The notes under the pieces: model-generated
Told to the model about the DNA's origin: nothing
The model's input: the letters and a program-made list of their open reading frames with translations, nothing else
Databases searched by the model: none
Origin: SXRF01 sp964624555
Lineage (GTDB): Bacteria; Pseudomonadota; Alphaproteobacteria; Rickettsiales; SXRF01
DNA length: 38,566 bases
Assembly (NCBI GenBank): GCA_964624555.1
Contig: CAZUXB010000023.1
Location: 1-38,566, forward strand
Reading direction: 5' to 3'
Shown here: positions 23,690-31,064 of the stretch, in pieces
Layout of the letters: each line of letters begins with the position of its first letter
How positions within the stretch are numbered: the first letter of the stretch is position 1
Position numbers and translations under genes: made by a program

Positions 23690-24502
23690 ATGATTCCGGC
23701 TTTTATTATATCCTTCCGTGAAGTTTTAGAGATATCCATAATAATCACCATTATCTTGGCGGCTACCCGGAATGTACCTAATCGTGGCCGCTGGATAGCA
23801 GTTGGTATTGGTGGCGGAGCTTGTGGTGCGGCTGTGGTTGCGGTTTTTGCCGAGAGCATTTCCAATGCGATGGAGGGGGTCGGACAGGAAATATTCAACG
23901 CCGGGATACTGGCTGTAGCTGTGCTTATGATAATCTGGACGGTGGTGTGGATGCAGTCGCATGGGCGCGCCCTGGCCCAGAAATTCAAACAGGTTGGCAA
24001 GGCGGTGTCGGAAGGTGAGGTGCCTCTTTATTCACTTGCTGTGGTGATTGCTTTGGCCATGTGGCGGGAAGGGGCGGAGATAGTCCTGTTCATGATGGGT
24101 ATATTAAGCACTGCCCAGGAATCAGCCTTTACTATAATGCTGGGTGGCGTGGCCGGGACTGCGCTGGCGGCAATGTTTGGTTTCCTGCTATATTTTGGCC
24201 TGATAAAGCTCTCTTCCAAACATCTTTTTAAAGTTACCGGCTGGCTGCTTATTTTGCTGGCCAGCGGTATGAGTGCGCAGATGGCTGGCTACCTTAACGC
24301 TGCCGATATGCTGCCTGCCTTTGGCCAGATGTGGGACAGCAGCAAAATATTGTCGCAGGACAGTATTATAGGCAAAATATTGCACGCCATGCTTGGTTAT
24401 AGCGAGCGCCCCAGCGGTATAGAGCTGATTTTTTATGCCACCACCTTTGTGCTTACCATTTCTCTGCTCAAAATCACTGAAAAAGCAAAAGCTTCTGCCT
24501 GA
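23690..24502 (+). CDS. FTR1-family high-affinity iron permease
   Basis: FTR1/EfeU-like permeases carry iron across the inner membrane. The protein of 270 residues has about seven hydrophobic segments. Its two R-E-x-x-E motifs are FREVLEI in the first helix and WREGAEIVLF near residue 126, the acidic iron pathway of the family. The neighbouring periplasmic cupredoxin and the Fur-like site support iron transport. AGGA lies before the ATG. There is no EfeB peroxidase here, so this is a reduced version of the EfeUOB system. Confidence 0.88.
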   Translation: MIPAFIISFREVLEISIIITIILAATRNVPNRGRWIAVGIGGGACGAAVVAVFAESISNAMEGVGQEIFNAGILAVAVLMIIWTVVWMQSHGRALAQKFKQVGKAVSEGEVPLYSLAVVIALAMWREGAEIVLFMMGILSTAQESAFTIMLGGVAGTALAAMFGFLLYFGLIKLSSKHLFKVTGWLLILLASGMSAQMAGYLNAADMLPAFGQMWDSSKILSQDSIIGKILHAMLGYSERPSGIELIFYATTFVLTISLLKITEKAKASA

Positions 24503-24524
24503 TTTTGCCCTATTATTGCCTTCA

Positions 24525-24562
24525 TTTTATGTATATGGTATAATCAAAATACGTACATAAAA
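24525..24562 (+). promoter_or_regulatory. Promoter and palindromic operator of the parDE-type pair
   Basis: A perfect 9-bp inverted repeat, TTTTATGTA (24525-24533) and TACATAAAA (24554-24562), flanks a TATAAT -10 box at 24539-24544. AGGAG (24562-24566) and the antitoxin ATG follow. This is the expected layout for autorepression by an antitoxin dimer. Confidence 0.65.
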
Positions 24563-24572
24563 GGAGCATAAT

Positions 24573-24857
24573 ATGAACATCAACTTCCCCGCAGTCGACG
24601 AAAACTACATAAAAACCAAGGTGGCTGATGGCTTTTATAGCAATGCCACCGAACTTGTCCGCGATGCCGTACGCCGTTTGCGCGAACAGGACGACGAGAA
24701 ATATGACCGTATCATGGCTGCCATTGAGGTTGGAGAAAGAGACGTCAGGGAAGGTAGAGTGGAGCTTTATACGCCGGAGCTTATGGATCGTATTGTCCAG
24801 GATGCCATTGAACATGTCGCTGCGGGAAGGCCACTAGACCCAGATGTCTGTCCATAA
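24573..24857 (+). CDS. parD: ParD-like antitoxin
   Basis: The 94-residue protein has an N-terminal ribbon-helix-helix region (MNINFPAVDENYIKTKVADG, then YSNATELVRDAVRRLREQDD), typical of CopG/ParD antitoxins that bind DNA and their cognate toxin. The C-terminal part would wrap the toxin. A strong AGGAG lies eight bases before the ATG. The end overlaps the toxin start by 14 bp. The pair sits between the FTR1 gene and the his operon and is probably a mobile accessory unit. Autorepression at the palindrome just upstream is expected. Confidence 0.85.
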   Translation: MNINFPAVDENYIKTKVADGFYSNATELVRDAVRRLREQDDEKYDRIMAAIEVGERDVREGRVELYTPELMDRIVQDAIEHVAAGRPLDPDVCP

Positions 24858-25134
24858 ATATAATATAAGATTTACCAGAAGGGCAAAATCTGATTTGGCC
24901 AATATGCTTGCTTTTACTGCCCAAAAATGGGGTAATAAACAGCTTGCTGAGTATCAAAAAAAGATAGCTGATGCGCTGGGCATGATAGCCGATAACCCGC
25001 AGTTAGGGCGCAAAAAATACGGGATTATGGTCTATACCGTGGGGCGGCACATGATTTTTTACCGCGTGGAAAACGACACTATTTATGTTCTGCGTATATT
25101 ACATGAGCATATGGATTCGTTGCGTCATTTATAA
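24844..25134 (+). CDS. parE: ParE/RelE-superfamily toxin
   Basis: This toxin of 96 residues has the ParE pattern: IRFTRRAKSDLANMLAFTAQ, a long helix ending LGMIADNPQLGRK, then the beta strands HMIFYRV and IYVLRILHEHMD. ParE proteins poison DNA gyrase, while RelE relatives cleave mRNA; the WGNKQLAEY and RILHEHMD elements favour ParE. The gene appears intact. It overlaps the antitoxin gene by 14 bp, which keeps toxin synthesis coupled to antitoxin. Confidence 0.88.
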   Translation: MSVHKYNIRFTRRAKSDLANMLAFTAQKWGNKQLAEYQKKIADALGMIADNPQLGRKKYGIMVYTVGRHMIFYRVENDTIYVLRILHEHMDSLRHL

Positions 25135-25211
25135 AAATCGCGCATAATCCAACTTGAATGCTTGTAATCGCCTGAAGTTTTGCTAAAATTCCCCGACCAA
25201 AATTGGAGAAT

Positions 25212-25814
25212 ATGATGCGTACTGCTAAAATAGAGCGAAAGACCAAAGAAACCCAGATAAGCGTTGAAATAAACCTCGATGGAAGCGGTAAATACGAAGT
25301 GTCCACCGGCATTGGTTTTCTTGACCATATGCTGGAGCAGCTATCGCGCCACAGCCTTATCGATATCAAACTCACCGCCAAGGGCGACCTGCATATTGAT
25401 TACCACCACACCACCGAGGATACCGGAATCGCGATAGGTGAGGCGGTGGCCAAGGCACTGGGCGAGCGCAAGGGCATCGTGCGTTATGGTGCGGCGACCA
25501 TCCCGATGGATGAGACGCTTACCAATGTTGCTATCGACCTTTCTGGCCGCCCTTATTTTATTTGGAATGTTGAATTCACTAAACCAAAGTTAGGCGAAAT
25601 GGATACCGAGCTGTTTCGCGAGTGGTTTCAGGCTTTTGCTTTTGCGGCGGGCGCTACTTTGCACCTCAACAATGAATATGGCGTGAACAACCACCATATA
25701 GTTGAATCATGCTATAAAGGTCTGGCGCGTTCGCTGCGGGTAGCCATTGATATTGACCCGCGCAAGGCCGATGATGTACCATCGACCAAAGGTACTTTGG
25801 GAGGTAGTTTGTAA
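25212..25814 (+). CDS. hisB: Imidazoleglycerol-phosphate dehydratase
   Basis: HisB removes water from imidazole glycerol phosphate in histidine synthesis. Metal-binding histidine clusters are visible in GFLDHMLEQLSRH, HIDYHHTTEDTGIAIGEA and EYGVNNHHIVESCYKGLA. It is the single-function enzyme (about 200 residues) without a phosphatase domain. GGAG precedes two adjacent ATG codons (25212, 25215); I list the first. A TTG at 25203 is part of that ribosome site. The stop overlaps the DUF2628 gene ATG by one base (TAATG). Confidence 0.94.
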   Translation: MMRTAKIERKTKETQISVEINLDGSGKYEVSTGIGFLDHMLEQLSRHSLIDIKLTAKGDLHIDYHHTTEDTGIAIGEAVAKALGERKGIVRYGAATIPMDETLTNVAIDLSGRPYFIWNVEFTKPKLGEMDTELFREWFQAFAFAAGATLHLNNEYGVNNHHIVESCYKGLARSLRVAIDIDPRKADDVPSTKGTLGGSL

Positions 25815-26206
25815 TGTCTTTGTTCAATATAACCAGGATTTATACGGTGCATATTAACCCTTCTCAGGCCCATGCCACGGAAAAGGCTGTTTTCATCCGT
25901 GAGGGCTTTAATTTTACAGCGTTCCTGATTGGTACATTCTGGGCGCTTTATAATAAGTTGTGGGTAGAGGCCTTCGCTATAATGTCGGTTCTTACACTGC
26001 TTGCCCTAGCTGACAAAAAAGATTGGTTGCCATCGGAAACTGTGATGGTCCTGAACCTTGCCTTTAATTTGTTTGTTGGCTTTATGGCCAATGACCTGCG
26101 CCGTAATAATCTTTCCCGCAAAGGCTATATTATGACCGATGTGGTAGTAAGCGATAGTGAACTCCGTGCCCAGCAACGCTATTTTGATCGGGTGTTGGCA
26201 GTTTAA
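25814..26206 (+). CDS. DUF2628 membrane protein in the his operon
   Basis: The 130-residue protein carries two or three membrane helices (about residues 34-50, 55-68 and 78-95) around the DUF2628 pattern EGFNFTAFLIGTFWALYNKLW, as found in alphaproteobacterial his operons. Function is unknown. It is coupled to hisB by TAATG and followed by hisH after two bases, so it is co-expressed with histidine genes. Its position between hisB and hisH recurs in related bacteria by my recollection, which suggests conserved linkage rather than chance. Confidence 0.8.
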   Translation: MSLFNITRIYTVHINPSQAHATEKAVFIREGFNFTAFLIGTFWALYNKLWVEAFAIMSVLTLLALADKKDWLPSETVMVLNLAFNLFVGFMANDLRRNNLSRKGYIMTDVVVSDSELRAQQRYFDRVLAV

Positions 26207-26208
26207 AG

Positions 26209-26847
26209 ATGGCCTCAGTTGTTATTATCGATTACGGTTCAGGAAATCTTCGCTCAGTGGCAAAAGCCTTTGAGCTTTTCACTTCTAAAATTACTGTAAG
26301 TTCGCAAACAGCGGCAGTAAAAAGTGCCAGCCATATCGTTCTCCCCGGCGTTGGCGCCTTTGCTGATTGCATGGCGGGGCTTAGCGCGCTGCCCGGTATG
26401 CTCGAAACCTTGCGCGAAGAAGTGCTGCAGAAAGGCAAGAATTTTCTTGGTATCTGCGTGGGCATGCAGATGTTATTTGAAGAAGGGCACGAACATGGCA
26501 TCCATAATGGTTTAGGTTGGTTGAAAGGCAAAGTGATTGCACTTTCCCCTCATCCCTCATCCCCCATCCCTCATGCCTTGAAGATACCACACATGGGCTG
26601 GAACGATCTAAATATACAAAAAAAATCGCCGCTGCTTGCAGGTATTGCCAGTGGTGAACATGCTTATTTTGTACACAGTTACCATGCCACAATGCCCGAC
26701 GATTCCAACCTGCTTGCCAGCACCAGCTATGGCGAAAATATTGCAGCAGTTGTTGGTAAAGATAATATATACGGTACCCAGTTCCACCCGGAAAAAAGCC
26801 AGAAGACCGGGCTGCGTATCATAGAAAATTTTGTGAAAATTTTGTGA
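26209..26847 (+). CDS. hisH: Imidazole glycerol phosphate synthase, glutaminase subunit
   Basis: HisH releases ammonia from glutamine for HisF. Signs are IIDYGSGNLRSVAKAF at the N-terminus, the oxyanion/PGVG region LPGVGAFADC, the catalytic cysteine in LGICVGMQMLFEEG near residue 83, and the His-Glu pair in YGTQFHPEKS near residue 191. Between GWLKGKVIA and KIPHMGWND lies a segment (SPHPSSPIPHA) encoded by four imperfect CCCTCAT units at 26547-26574, longer than usual here. The frame is intact, so the enzyme is probably functional. Confidence 0.94.
   Translation: MASVVIIDYGSGNLRSVAKAFELFTSKITVSSQTAAVKSASHIVLPGVGAFADCMAGLSALPGMLETLREEVLQKGKNFLGICVGMQMLFEEGHEHGIHNGLGWLKGKVIALSPHPSSPIPHALKIPHMGWNDLNIQKKSPLLAGIASGEHAYFVHSYHATMPDDSNLLASTSYGENIAAVVGKDNIYGTQFHPEKSQKTGLRIIENFVKIL
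26547..26574. repeat. Four-copy CCCTCAT tandem repeat inside hisH
   Basis: Reads CCCTCAT, CCCTCAT, CCCCCAT, CCCTCAT in succession; 28 bases within the hisH reading frame. It encodes a proline/histidine/serine-rich loop before the conserved PHMGW motif. Confidence 0.85.
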
Positions 26848-26854
26848 GGTTATA

Positions 26855-27388
26855 ATGTCTGCCCGCGTTGAACGTATCACTGAATTCCGTCATGCCGACC
26901 TTGAGGAGTTGTGCAATGCTACGGAAGATGCGGTGCGCGATGGGATTGGTTTTAACTGGGTCATACCACCGGGAACAGATGTTCTGGAGGCTTACTGGCG
27001 TGGTGTGTTGATAGTGCCGGACCGGGTTCTGTTCGTGGCACGTCTGGATGGTACGTTGGCTGGTAGCGTACAGCTTTTAAAGCCAGGATTGAGCAAGGAA
27101 ACATCGTCTTTTTCGGTTACTATGGATGCACATTTCGTAGCGCCATGGGCGAGGGGGCATGGACTGGCTAAAATGCTGCTGGAAGCTGCCGAGCGTGAAG
27201 CGCGTGCCCTTGGCTTTTCGGTAATAAAACTCAGTGTCCGCGAAACCCAGGAACGTGCCATAAAGCTTTATGAAGATCACGGTTATGTGCAATGGGGAAC
27301 GCTGCCGTGCTATGAATTTGTCAACGCCCAGATGATTGCCGGGCGCTTCTATTACAAGAATGTTGATCCGCTTACTTCGCTGATTTAG
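26855..27388 (+). CDS. GNAT-family acetyltransferase
   Basis: This 177-residue protein has the GNAT fold landmarks: the beta strand VLFVARLDGTLAGSVQL, the acetyl-CoA pyrophosphate loop in VAPWARGHGLAKMLLEAAER (near residue 92), and the C-terminal FSVIKLSVRETQERAIKLYE with HGYVQWGT. The acceptor substrate is unknown. GAGG precedes the ATG, just after the hisH stop, and hisA follows after seven bases. It is therefore expressed with the histidine genes, although a direct role in histidine synthesis is not established. Confidence 0.85.
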   Translation: MSARVERITEFRHADLEELCNATEDAVRDGIGFNWVIPPGTDVLEAYWRGVLIVPDRVLFVARLDGTLAGSVQLLKPGLSKETSSFSVTMDAHFVAPWARGHGLAKMLLEAAEREARALGFSVIKLSVRETQERAIKLYEDHGYVQWGTLPCYEFVNAQMIAGRFYYKNVDPLTSLI

Positions 27389-27395
27389 GAACATT

Positions 27396-28115
27396 ATGAA
27401 CCTCTACCCCGCTATCGACCTTAAAGACGGAAACTGTGTACGCCTCCTGCGCGGCGACATGGACAAGGCCACCATCTTCGGAAACTCCCCGGCGGAGCAG
27501 GCGGCGATATTTGAAAATGATGGTTTTTCGTGGCTGCACATAGTCGATTTAAACGGCGCGTTTGAGGGCAAGCCGGTCAATGCTGCGGCGGTTAAATCGA
27601 TACTTGCGCGGGTGAAAATGCAGGTGCAGCTTGGCGGCGGTATCCGCACATTAGAGATGATAGATACATGGTTGAACTGCGGCATCTCCCGCGTGATACT
27701 CGGCACCGCCGCGCTTAAGAATCCGGTTCTGGTGAAGGAAGCGTGCCGCGTATTTCCCGGTCAGGTTGCTGTTGGTATAGATGCTGTGAATGGCAAGGTT
27801 GCCGTTTCCGGCTGGGCCGATGTGTCCGACATGCCCGCCACCGAACTCGCCAAACGTTTTGAAGATGCCGGGGTTGCCGCAATTATTTATACCGATATCA
27901 ACCGCGACGGTGCCATGCAGGGCGCGAACGTGGAAGAGACCGCTTCACTTGCCGAATCAATCACCACGCCGGTCATCGCCTCCGGCGGCGTTAGCAGCAT
28001 TGACGACATCAGAAAATATAAAGCGGTGGAAGCTTCCGGCATCGAAGGAATCATCATTGGCCGCGCGCTATACGATGGAGCAATAAAACCCGCGGAAGTG
28101 CTTAAAATATGCTAA
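27396..28115 (+). CDS. hisA: Phosphoribosylformimino-AICAR isomerase
   Basis: HisA isomerises ProFAR to PRFAR. The beta-alpha barrel shows the two half-barrel phosphate motifs and acid residues: PAIDLKDGNCVRLLRGD at the N-terminus with catalytic Asp, VQLGGGIRT near residue 70, IYTDINRDGAMQGAN near 168 with the second Asp, and VIASGGVSSIDDI near 191. The 239-residue length is normal. GGA precedes the ATG. The end overlaps hisF by 7 bp, so the isomerase and the synthase that uses its product are made together. Confidence 0.95.
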   Translation: MNLYPAIDLKDGNCVRLLRGDMDKATIFGNSPAEQAAIFENDGFSWLHIVDLNGAFEGKPVNAAAVKSILARVKMQVQLGGGIRTLEMIDTWLNCGISRVILGTAALKNPVLVKEACRVFPGQVAVGIDAVNGKVAVSGWADVSDMPATELAKRFEDAGVAAIIYTDINRDGAMQGANVEETASLAESITTPVIASGGVSSIDDIRKYKAVEASGIEGIIIGRALYDGAIKPAEVLKIC

Positions 28116-28900
28116 AAACCCGTATTATACCTTGTCTGGACGTGAAAGATGGCCGTGTGGTCAAGGGCGTGAATTTCGTGGAACTGGTCGATGCCGGCGA
28201 CCCGGTGGAGCAGGCCAAACTCTATGATGCACAAGGAGCGGATGAACTTTGTTTCCTCGATATCACCGCCAGCAGCGATAACCGTGGCATATTGTATGAC
28301 GTCATTTCCCGCGTTGCCGAGCAATGTTTCATGCCGCTTACGGTGGGTGGCGGCGTGCGCACTATAAACGATATTCGCAACCTGCTGCTTGCCGGAGCGG
28401 ACAAAGTTTCCATCAATACCGAAGCGGTAAAAAATCCTGATTTCGTAGGTGAGGCGGCGGCGAAATTCGGTTCGCAGTGTATTGTGGTGGCGATAGATGC
28501 AAAACGAGGACTAGATAACTCGAGTACTCGAGTACTCGAATCCTCGAATCCTCGTTTCGAGGTCTACACCCACGGCGGGCGCAACGCCACCGGTATTGAT
28601 GCGGTGGAGTGGGCGAAGAAAATGGTTGGCCTCGGAGCAGGGGAGATATTGCTCACCTCGATGGATAGGGATGGCACCAAGCAAGGCGTTGACATTGCCC
28701 TTACCAGAGCAGTGTCAAATGCGGTAACGGTTCCGGTGATAGCTTCCGGTGGCATTGGCACGCTGGAACATTTTTCGCAGGCAGTTACGGAAGGCAAGGC
28801 GGACGCGGTGCTCGCCGCCTCGGTTTTCCACTTCGGTACATTCAGCATCGAGCAGGTAAAAAAATCTATGCAGTCTTCGGGAATTGCGGTAAGGGTATAG
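28109..28900 (+). CDS. hisF: Imidazole glycerol phosphate synthase, cyclase subunit, with in-frame repeat insert
   Basis: HisF combines PRFAR with ammonia from HisH. Expected motifs are RIIPCLDVKDGRVVKG with the catalytic Asp, LTVGGGVRTINDI, LLTSMDRDGTKQG with the second catalytic Asp, and VIASGGIGTLEHF. The enzyme of 263 residues is about ten residues longer than common homologues. The excess is at residues about 132-150, where AIDAKR is followed by a Ser/Arg/Asn-rich stretch and then FEVYTHGG. The stretch is encoded by an 8-bp tandem repeat with 9-bp inverted ends (28502-28557). No stop or frameshift is introduced. Confidence 0.93.
   Translation: MLKTRIIPCLDVKDGRVVKGVNFVELVDAGDPVEQAKLYDAQGADELCFLDITASSDNRGILYDVISRVAEQCFMPLTVGGGVRTINDIRNLLLAGADKVSINTEAVKNPDFVGEAAAKFGSQCIVVAIDAKRGLDNSSTRVLESSNPRFEVYTHGGRNATGIDAVEWAKKMVGLGAGEILLTSMDRDGTKQGVDIALTRAVSNAVTVPVIASGGIGTLEHFSQAVTEGKADAVLAASVFHFGTFSIEQVKKSMQSSGIAVRV
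28502..28557. repeat. Palindromic tandem-repeat insert inside hisF
   Basis: The 56-bp stretch has perfect 9-bp inverted ends (AAACGAGGA, 28502-28510; TCCTCGTTT, 28549-28557). Between them lie about four to five successive 8-bp units of the type TACTCGAG or TCCTCGAA. The centre contains the palindrome TCGAGTACTCGA. Confidence 0.85.
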
Positions 28901-28921
28901 CAAAATTGAAAGTTTATATAC

Positions 28922-29257
28922 ATGAGTGAAGTATTGGAAAGATTATACAAAGTAGTTCAGGAGCGGCGCAAGGCCGACCCCGATACCTCCTATGTTGCCA
29001 AACGCCTAAAACAGGGTACGGCCAAGATTGCGCAGAAGCTGGGCGAGGAAGCGGTAGAAACGGGTATTGCTGCTATAGGGGAAGATCGCGATGGCATCAT
29101 CAAGGAAAGTGCTGACCTGCTGTTCCACTGGCTGTTGCTGCTTGCCGATGCTGACATAAAAGTCAGTGAGGTCATGGCCGAACTGGAACGCCGCGAGGGT
29201 ATTTCCGGTCTTGACGAAAAGGCCAGCCGTAAGTTGAAAGGAAAGGGCAATGACTAA
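28922..29257 (+). CDS. hisE: Phosphoribosyl-ATP pyrophosphohydrolase
   Basis: HisE hydrolyses phosphoribosyl-ATP to phosphoribosyl-AMP, the second step of histidine synthesis. The helical MazG-like protein of 111 residues contains GTAKIAQKLGEEAVETGIAA and KESADLLFHWLLLLAD, where the EE-x(2)-E and E-x(2)-D motifs bind magnesium. It is separate from HisI, as in most alphaproteobacteria; hisI is not in this window. It follows hisF by 21 bp. A small truncated ORF begins inside its 3' end. Confidence 0.93.
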   Translation: MSEVLERLYKVVQERRKADPDTSYVAKRLKQGTAKIAQKLGEEAVETGIAAIGEDRDGIIKESADLLFHWLLLLADADIKVSEVMAELERREGISGLDEKASRKLKGKGND

Positions 29258-29330
29258 AATTAGTGATGAAGCCCTTGACCTGTTGTTCCGCGCGGTCCGC
29301 GCCTTGAGTTTTCTGAAGCTTGTAAGGTAG
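29250..29330 (+). pseudogene. Possible nitroreductase (RutE-like) remnant, N-terminal only
   Basis: A 26-codon frame starts at an ATG overlapping the end of hisE by 8 bp. Its first residues, MTKISDEALDLLFR, resemble the N-terminus of alphaproteobacterial RutE-like nitroreductases. The similarity then stops, and the frame ends in TAG at 29328-29330. The rest of such a gene (about 180 codons) is absent, so a large internal deletion seems likely. It could instead be a short leader-like ORF. Confidence 0.35.
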
Positions 29331-29336
29331 AATAAC

Positions 29337-29693
29337 GTGGCCTACGATAGTAACAACATATTTGCAAAAATCCTGCGCGGGGAGATTCCCTGTAAAAAAG
29401 TGCATGAGGATGAATTTGCGATGGCGTTTCATGATATAGCGCCAGATGCTCCGGTACATGTATTGGTGGTTCCCAAGGGCGAATTCGTATCCTTCGATGA
29501 CTTTGCCACGAACGCCAGACCGGAATTCATGAAAGGCTTCTTTGCTTCCGTTCAAAAAGTAGCAAAAATGCTTAATTTACAAGATGGTGGCTACAGAATT
29601 ATAAGTAATCATGGCGCTGACGCCTCCCAGAGCGTACACCACTTCCACGTGCATATACTGGGGGGAAAAAATCTCGGTGGATTATTACCATAA
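29337..29693 (+). CDS. hinT: HIT-family nucleotide hydrolase (HinT-like)
   Basis: Histidine-triad proteins of the HinT branch hydrolyse purine nucleoside phosphoramidates and AMP conjugates. The diagnostic HxHxHxx triad is HHFHVHILGG near residue 102, with the family's IFAKILRGEIPCKKVHEDE at the start and GYRIISNHGADASQS before the triad. The 118-residue length is typical. The start is GTG; AAGG lies upstream with a long spacing. It is the last gene of the his transcript, as in many alphaproteobacteria. Confidence 0.92.
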   Translation: MAYDSNNIFAKILRGEIPCKKVHEDEFAMAFHDIAPDAPVHVLVVPKGEFVSFDDFATNARPEFMKGFFASVQKVAKMLNLQDGGYRIISNHGADASQSVHHFHVHILGGKNLGGLLP

Positions 29694-29738
29694 ATAATGG
29701 TAACATTTATGAAGTATTAATCATAAATTGGAGATTTT

Positions 29739-30248
29739 ATGCGTTCACTTAATGTACGGGCTTTGCTGTTTGGTACTTGTGCGATTGTATTTTCGGTTTC
29801 TGCCCCATTGCAGGCAGCACCAGAAAAGATGATAAGGATGGATTCTCCTTTGCTTTCACCACCATATTCTCCTCCTGGCCCTAATTCTCCAACAGCCCAG
29901 GAGCAGGCTGAGATGCGTGCAGAAATGTCCAGGATGTCTATTGATAGGAAAGAATATCTGGATAGAATGATACAGTCGTTTGATGCGATGGATCGTAACC
30001 ATGATGGCAAGTTGAGTGCGGATGAGCTGTCGGCTCCTGGATATGGTTCTGATAATGATCTTATGCGCAGAAATGGTAGTATGGAGGCGGATATTGTTCC
30101 TCAGTCTCCTGCTGCCAATACTCGTACTCCTGTAAGTAATACAGCTAATACTCACTTAACTGTTAAGTCTCCTGCTGGGATAAATTCTGGCAATGAACCA
30201 AACTTTCAGGTTGGTATTCCGCCGATTAATGCTAACGAGTTAAAGTAA
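29739..30248 (+). CDS. Secreted EF-hand protein
   Basis: The signal peptide (residues 1-27, ending APLQA) is followed by a proline-rich stretch, a helix, and one EF-hand loop in DAMDRNHDGKLSADEL (near residue 84), with Asp, Asn, Asp, Lys and Glu in calcium-binding order. The C-terminal 70 residues are Asn/Pro/Ser/Thr-rich and unordered. The 169-residue protein probably lives in the periplasm or outside the cell and binds calcium; its role is unknown. GGAG precedes the ATG. It converges with mlaF. Confidence 0.78.
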   Translation: MRSLNVRALLFGTCAIVFSVSAPLQAAPEKMIRMDSPLLSPPYSPPGPNSPTAQEQAEMRAEMSRMSIDRKEYLDRMIQSFDAMDRNHDGKLSADELSAPGYGSDNDLMRRNGSMEADIVPQSPAANTRTPVSNTANTHLTVKSPAGINSGNEPNFQVGIPPINANELK

Positions 30249-30266
30249 TATAGGATTTGCCTATTA

Positions 30267-31037
30267 TCAGCGGATGGCCGCGGTTATTGGCCCTTCCGCG
30301 CGGCCGTGGATGAACTGGTCGACATAGGCGTTTTTGCTGCTGTCTATTTCTTTGATATCGCCGCCCCATATCAGCTTGCCGTTATAGATCATGGTGATTT
30401 TATTGGCGATGTGGCGGGCGCTGGCCATATCGTGGGTGATGGTAAGGGTGGTGGCACCCAGATCCTTTGAGCATTTCACGATAAGCTTGTTTATGACATC
30501 GGACATTATAGGGTCAAGGCCGGTGGTTGGTTCATCGAAGAAAATAATTTCCGGGTTAGCGGCAATGGCGCGGGCCAATGCCACGCGTTTCTGCATCCCA
30601 CCGGAAAGTTCTGCTGGTGACAGGTAGGCAACTTCCGGTGCAAGGCCGACTGATTTCAGTTTCTCTATAGCAAGCTCTTTGGCTTTGGTTTTGGTTATGC
30701 TCTTATTTTGCAGCAGTGCAAAAGAAATGTTTTCCCACACTGGCAGGCTGTCAAACAACGCGCCGCCCTGAAACAGCATCCCGAATTTGCGCATCATCTC
30801 CTGACGGTCTGAGCGTGAGAGTTTGGTTACTTCTACACCATCGATTTTAATGCTGCCTTTGTCCGGTGTAAGTATTCCAAGTATACATTTTATCAATACC
30901 GATTTACCGGAGCCGGAACCACCAATAACCACCAGCGATTCGCCTTTTTCTATGGTCAGGTCGATGCCGTCGAGCACCTTCTTTGGGCCGAAAGCCTTAT
31001 ACACGCCGGAGAGTTCGATTTTCGGAGTATTTGACAT
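30267..31037 (-). CDS. mlaF: Mla-type lipid transport ATP-binding protein
   Basis: MlaF powers the ABC system that moves phospholipids between the inner and outer membranes. The ATPase signatures are Walker A GGSGSGKS (near residue 37), the signature LSGGMQKRVALARAI, Walker B IIFFDEPTTGLDPI and the H-loop TLTITHDM. The length of 256 residues is normal. The permease gene lies upstream in the same direction, and no periplasmic MlaD gene follows, so the rest of the transporter is presumably elsewhere. A perfect palindrome lies in the 87-bp gap to mlaE. Confidence 0.9.
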   Translation of the reverse strand: MSNTPKIELSGVYKAFGPKKVLDGIDLTIEKGESLVVIGGSGSGKSVLIKCILGILTPDKGSIKIDGVEVTKLSRSDRQEMMRKFGMLFQGGALFDSLPVWENISFALLQNKSITKTKAKELAIEKLKSVGLAPEVAYLSPAELSGGMQKRVALARAIAANPEIIFFDEPTTGLDPIMSDVINKLIVKCSKDLGATTLTITHDMASARHIANKITMIYNGKLIWGGDIKEIDSSKNAYVDQFIHGRAEGPITAAIR

Positions 31038-31064
31038 GTTGGTTACCGTTTATGTAAGATTTGT

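Noticed and set aside
26547..26574. Tandem repeat considered as a CRISPR-like array
   Set aside because: The units are 7 bp and contiguous, with no spacers and no cas genes nearby.
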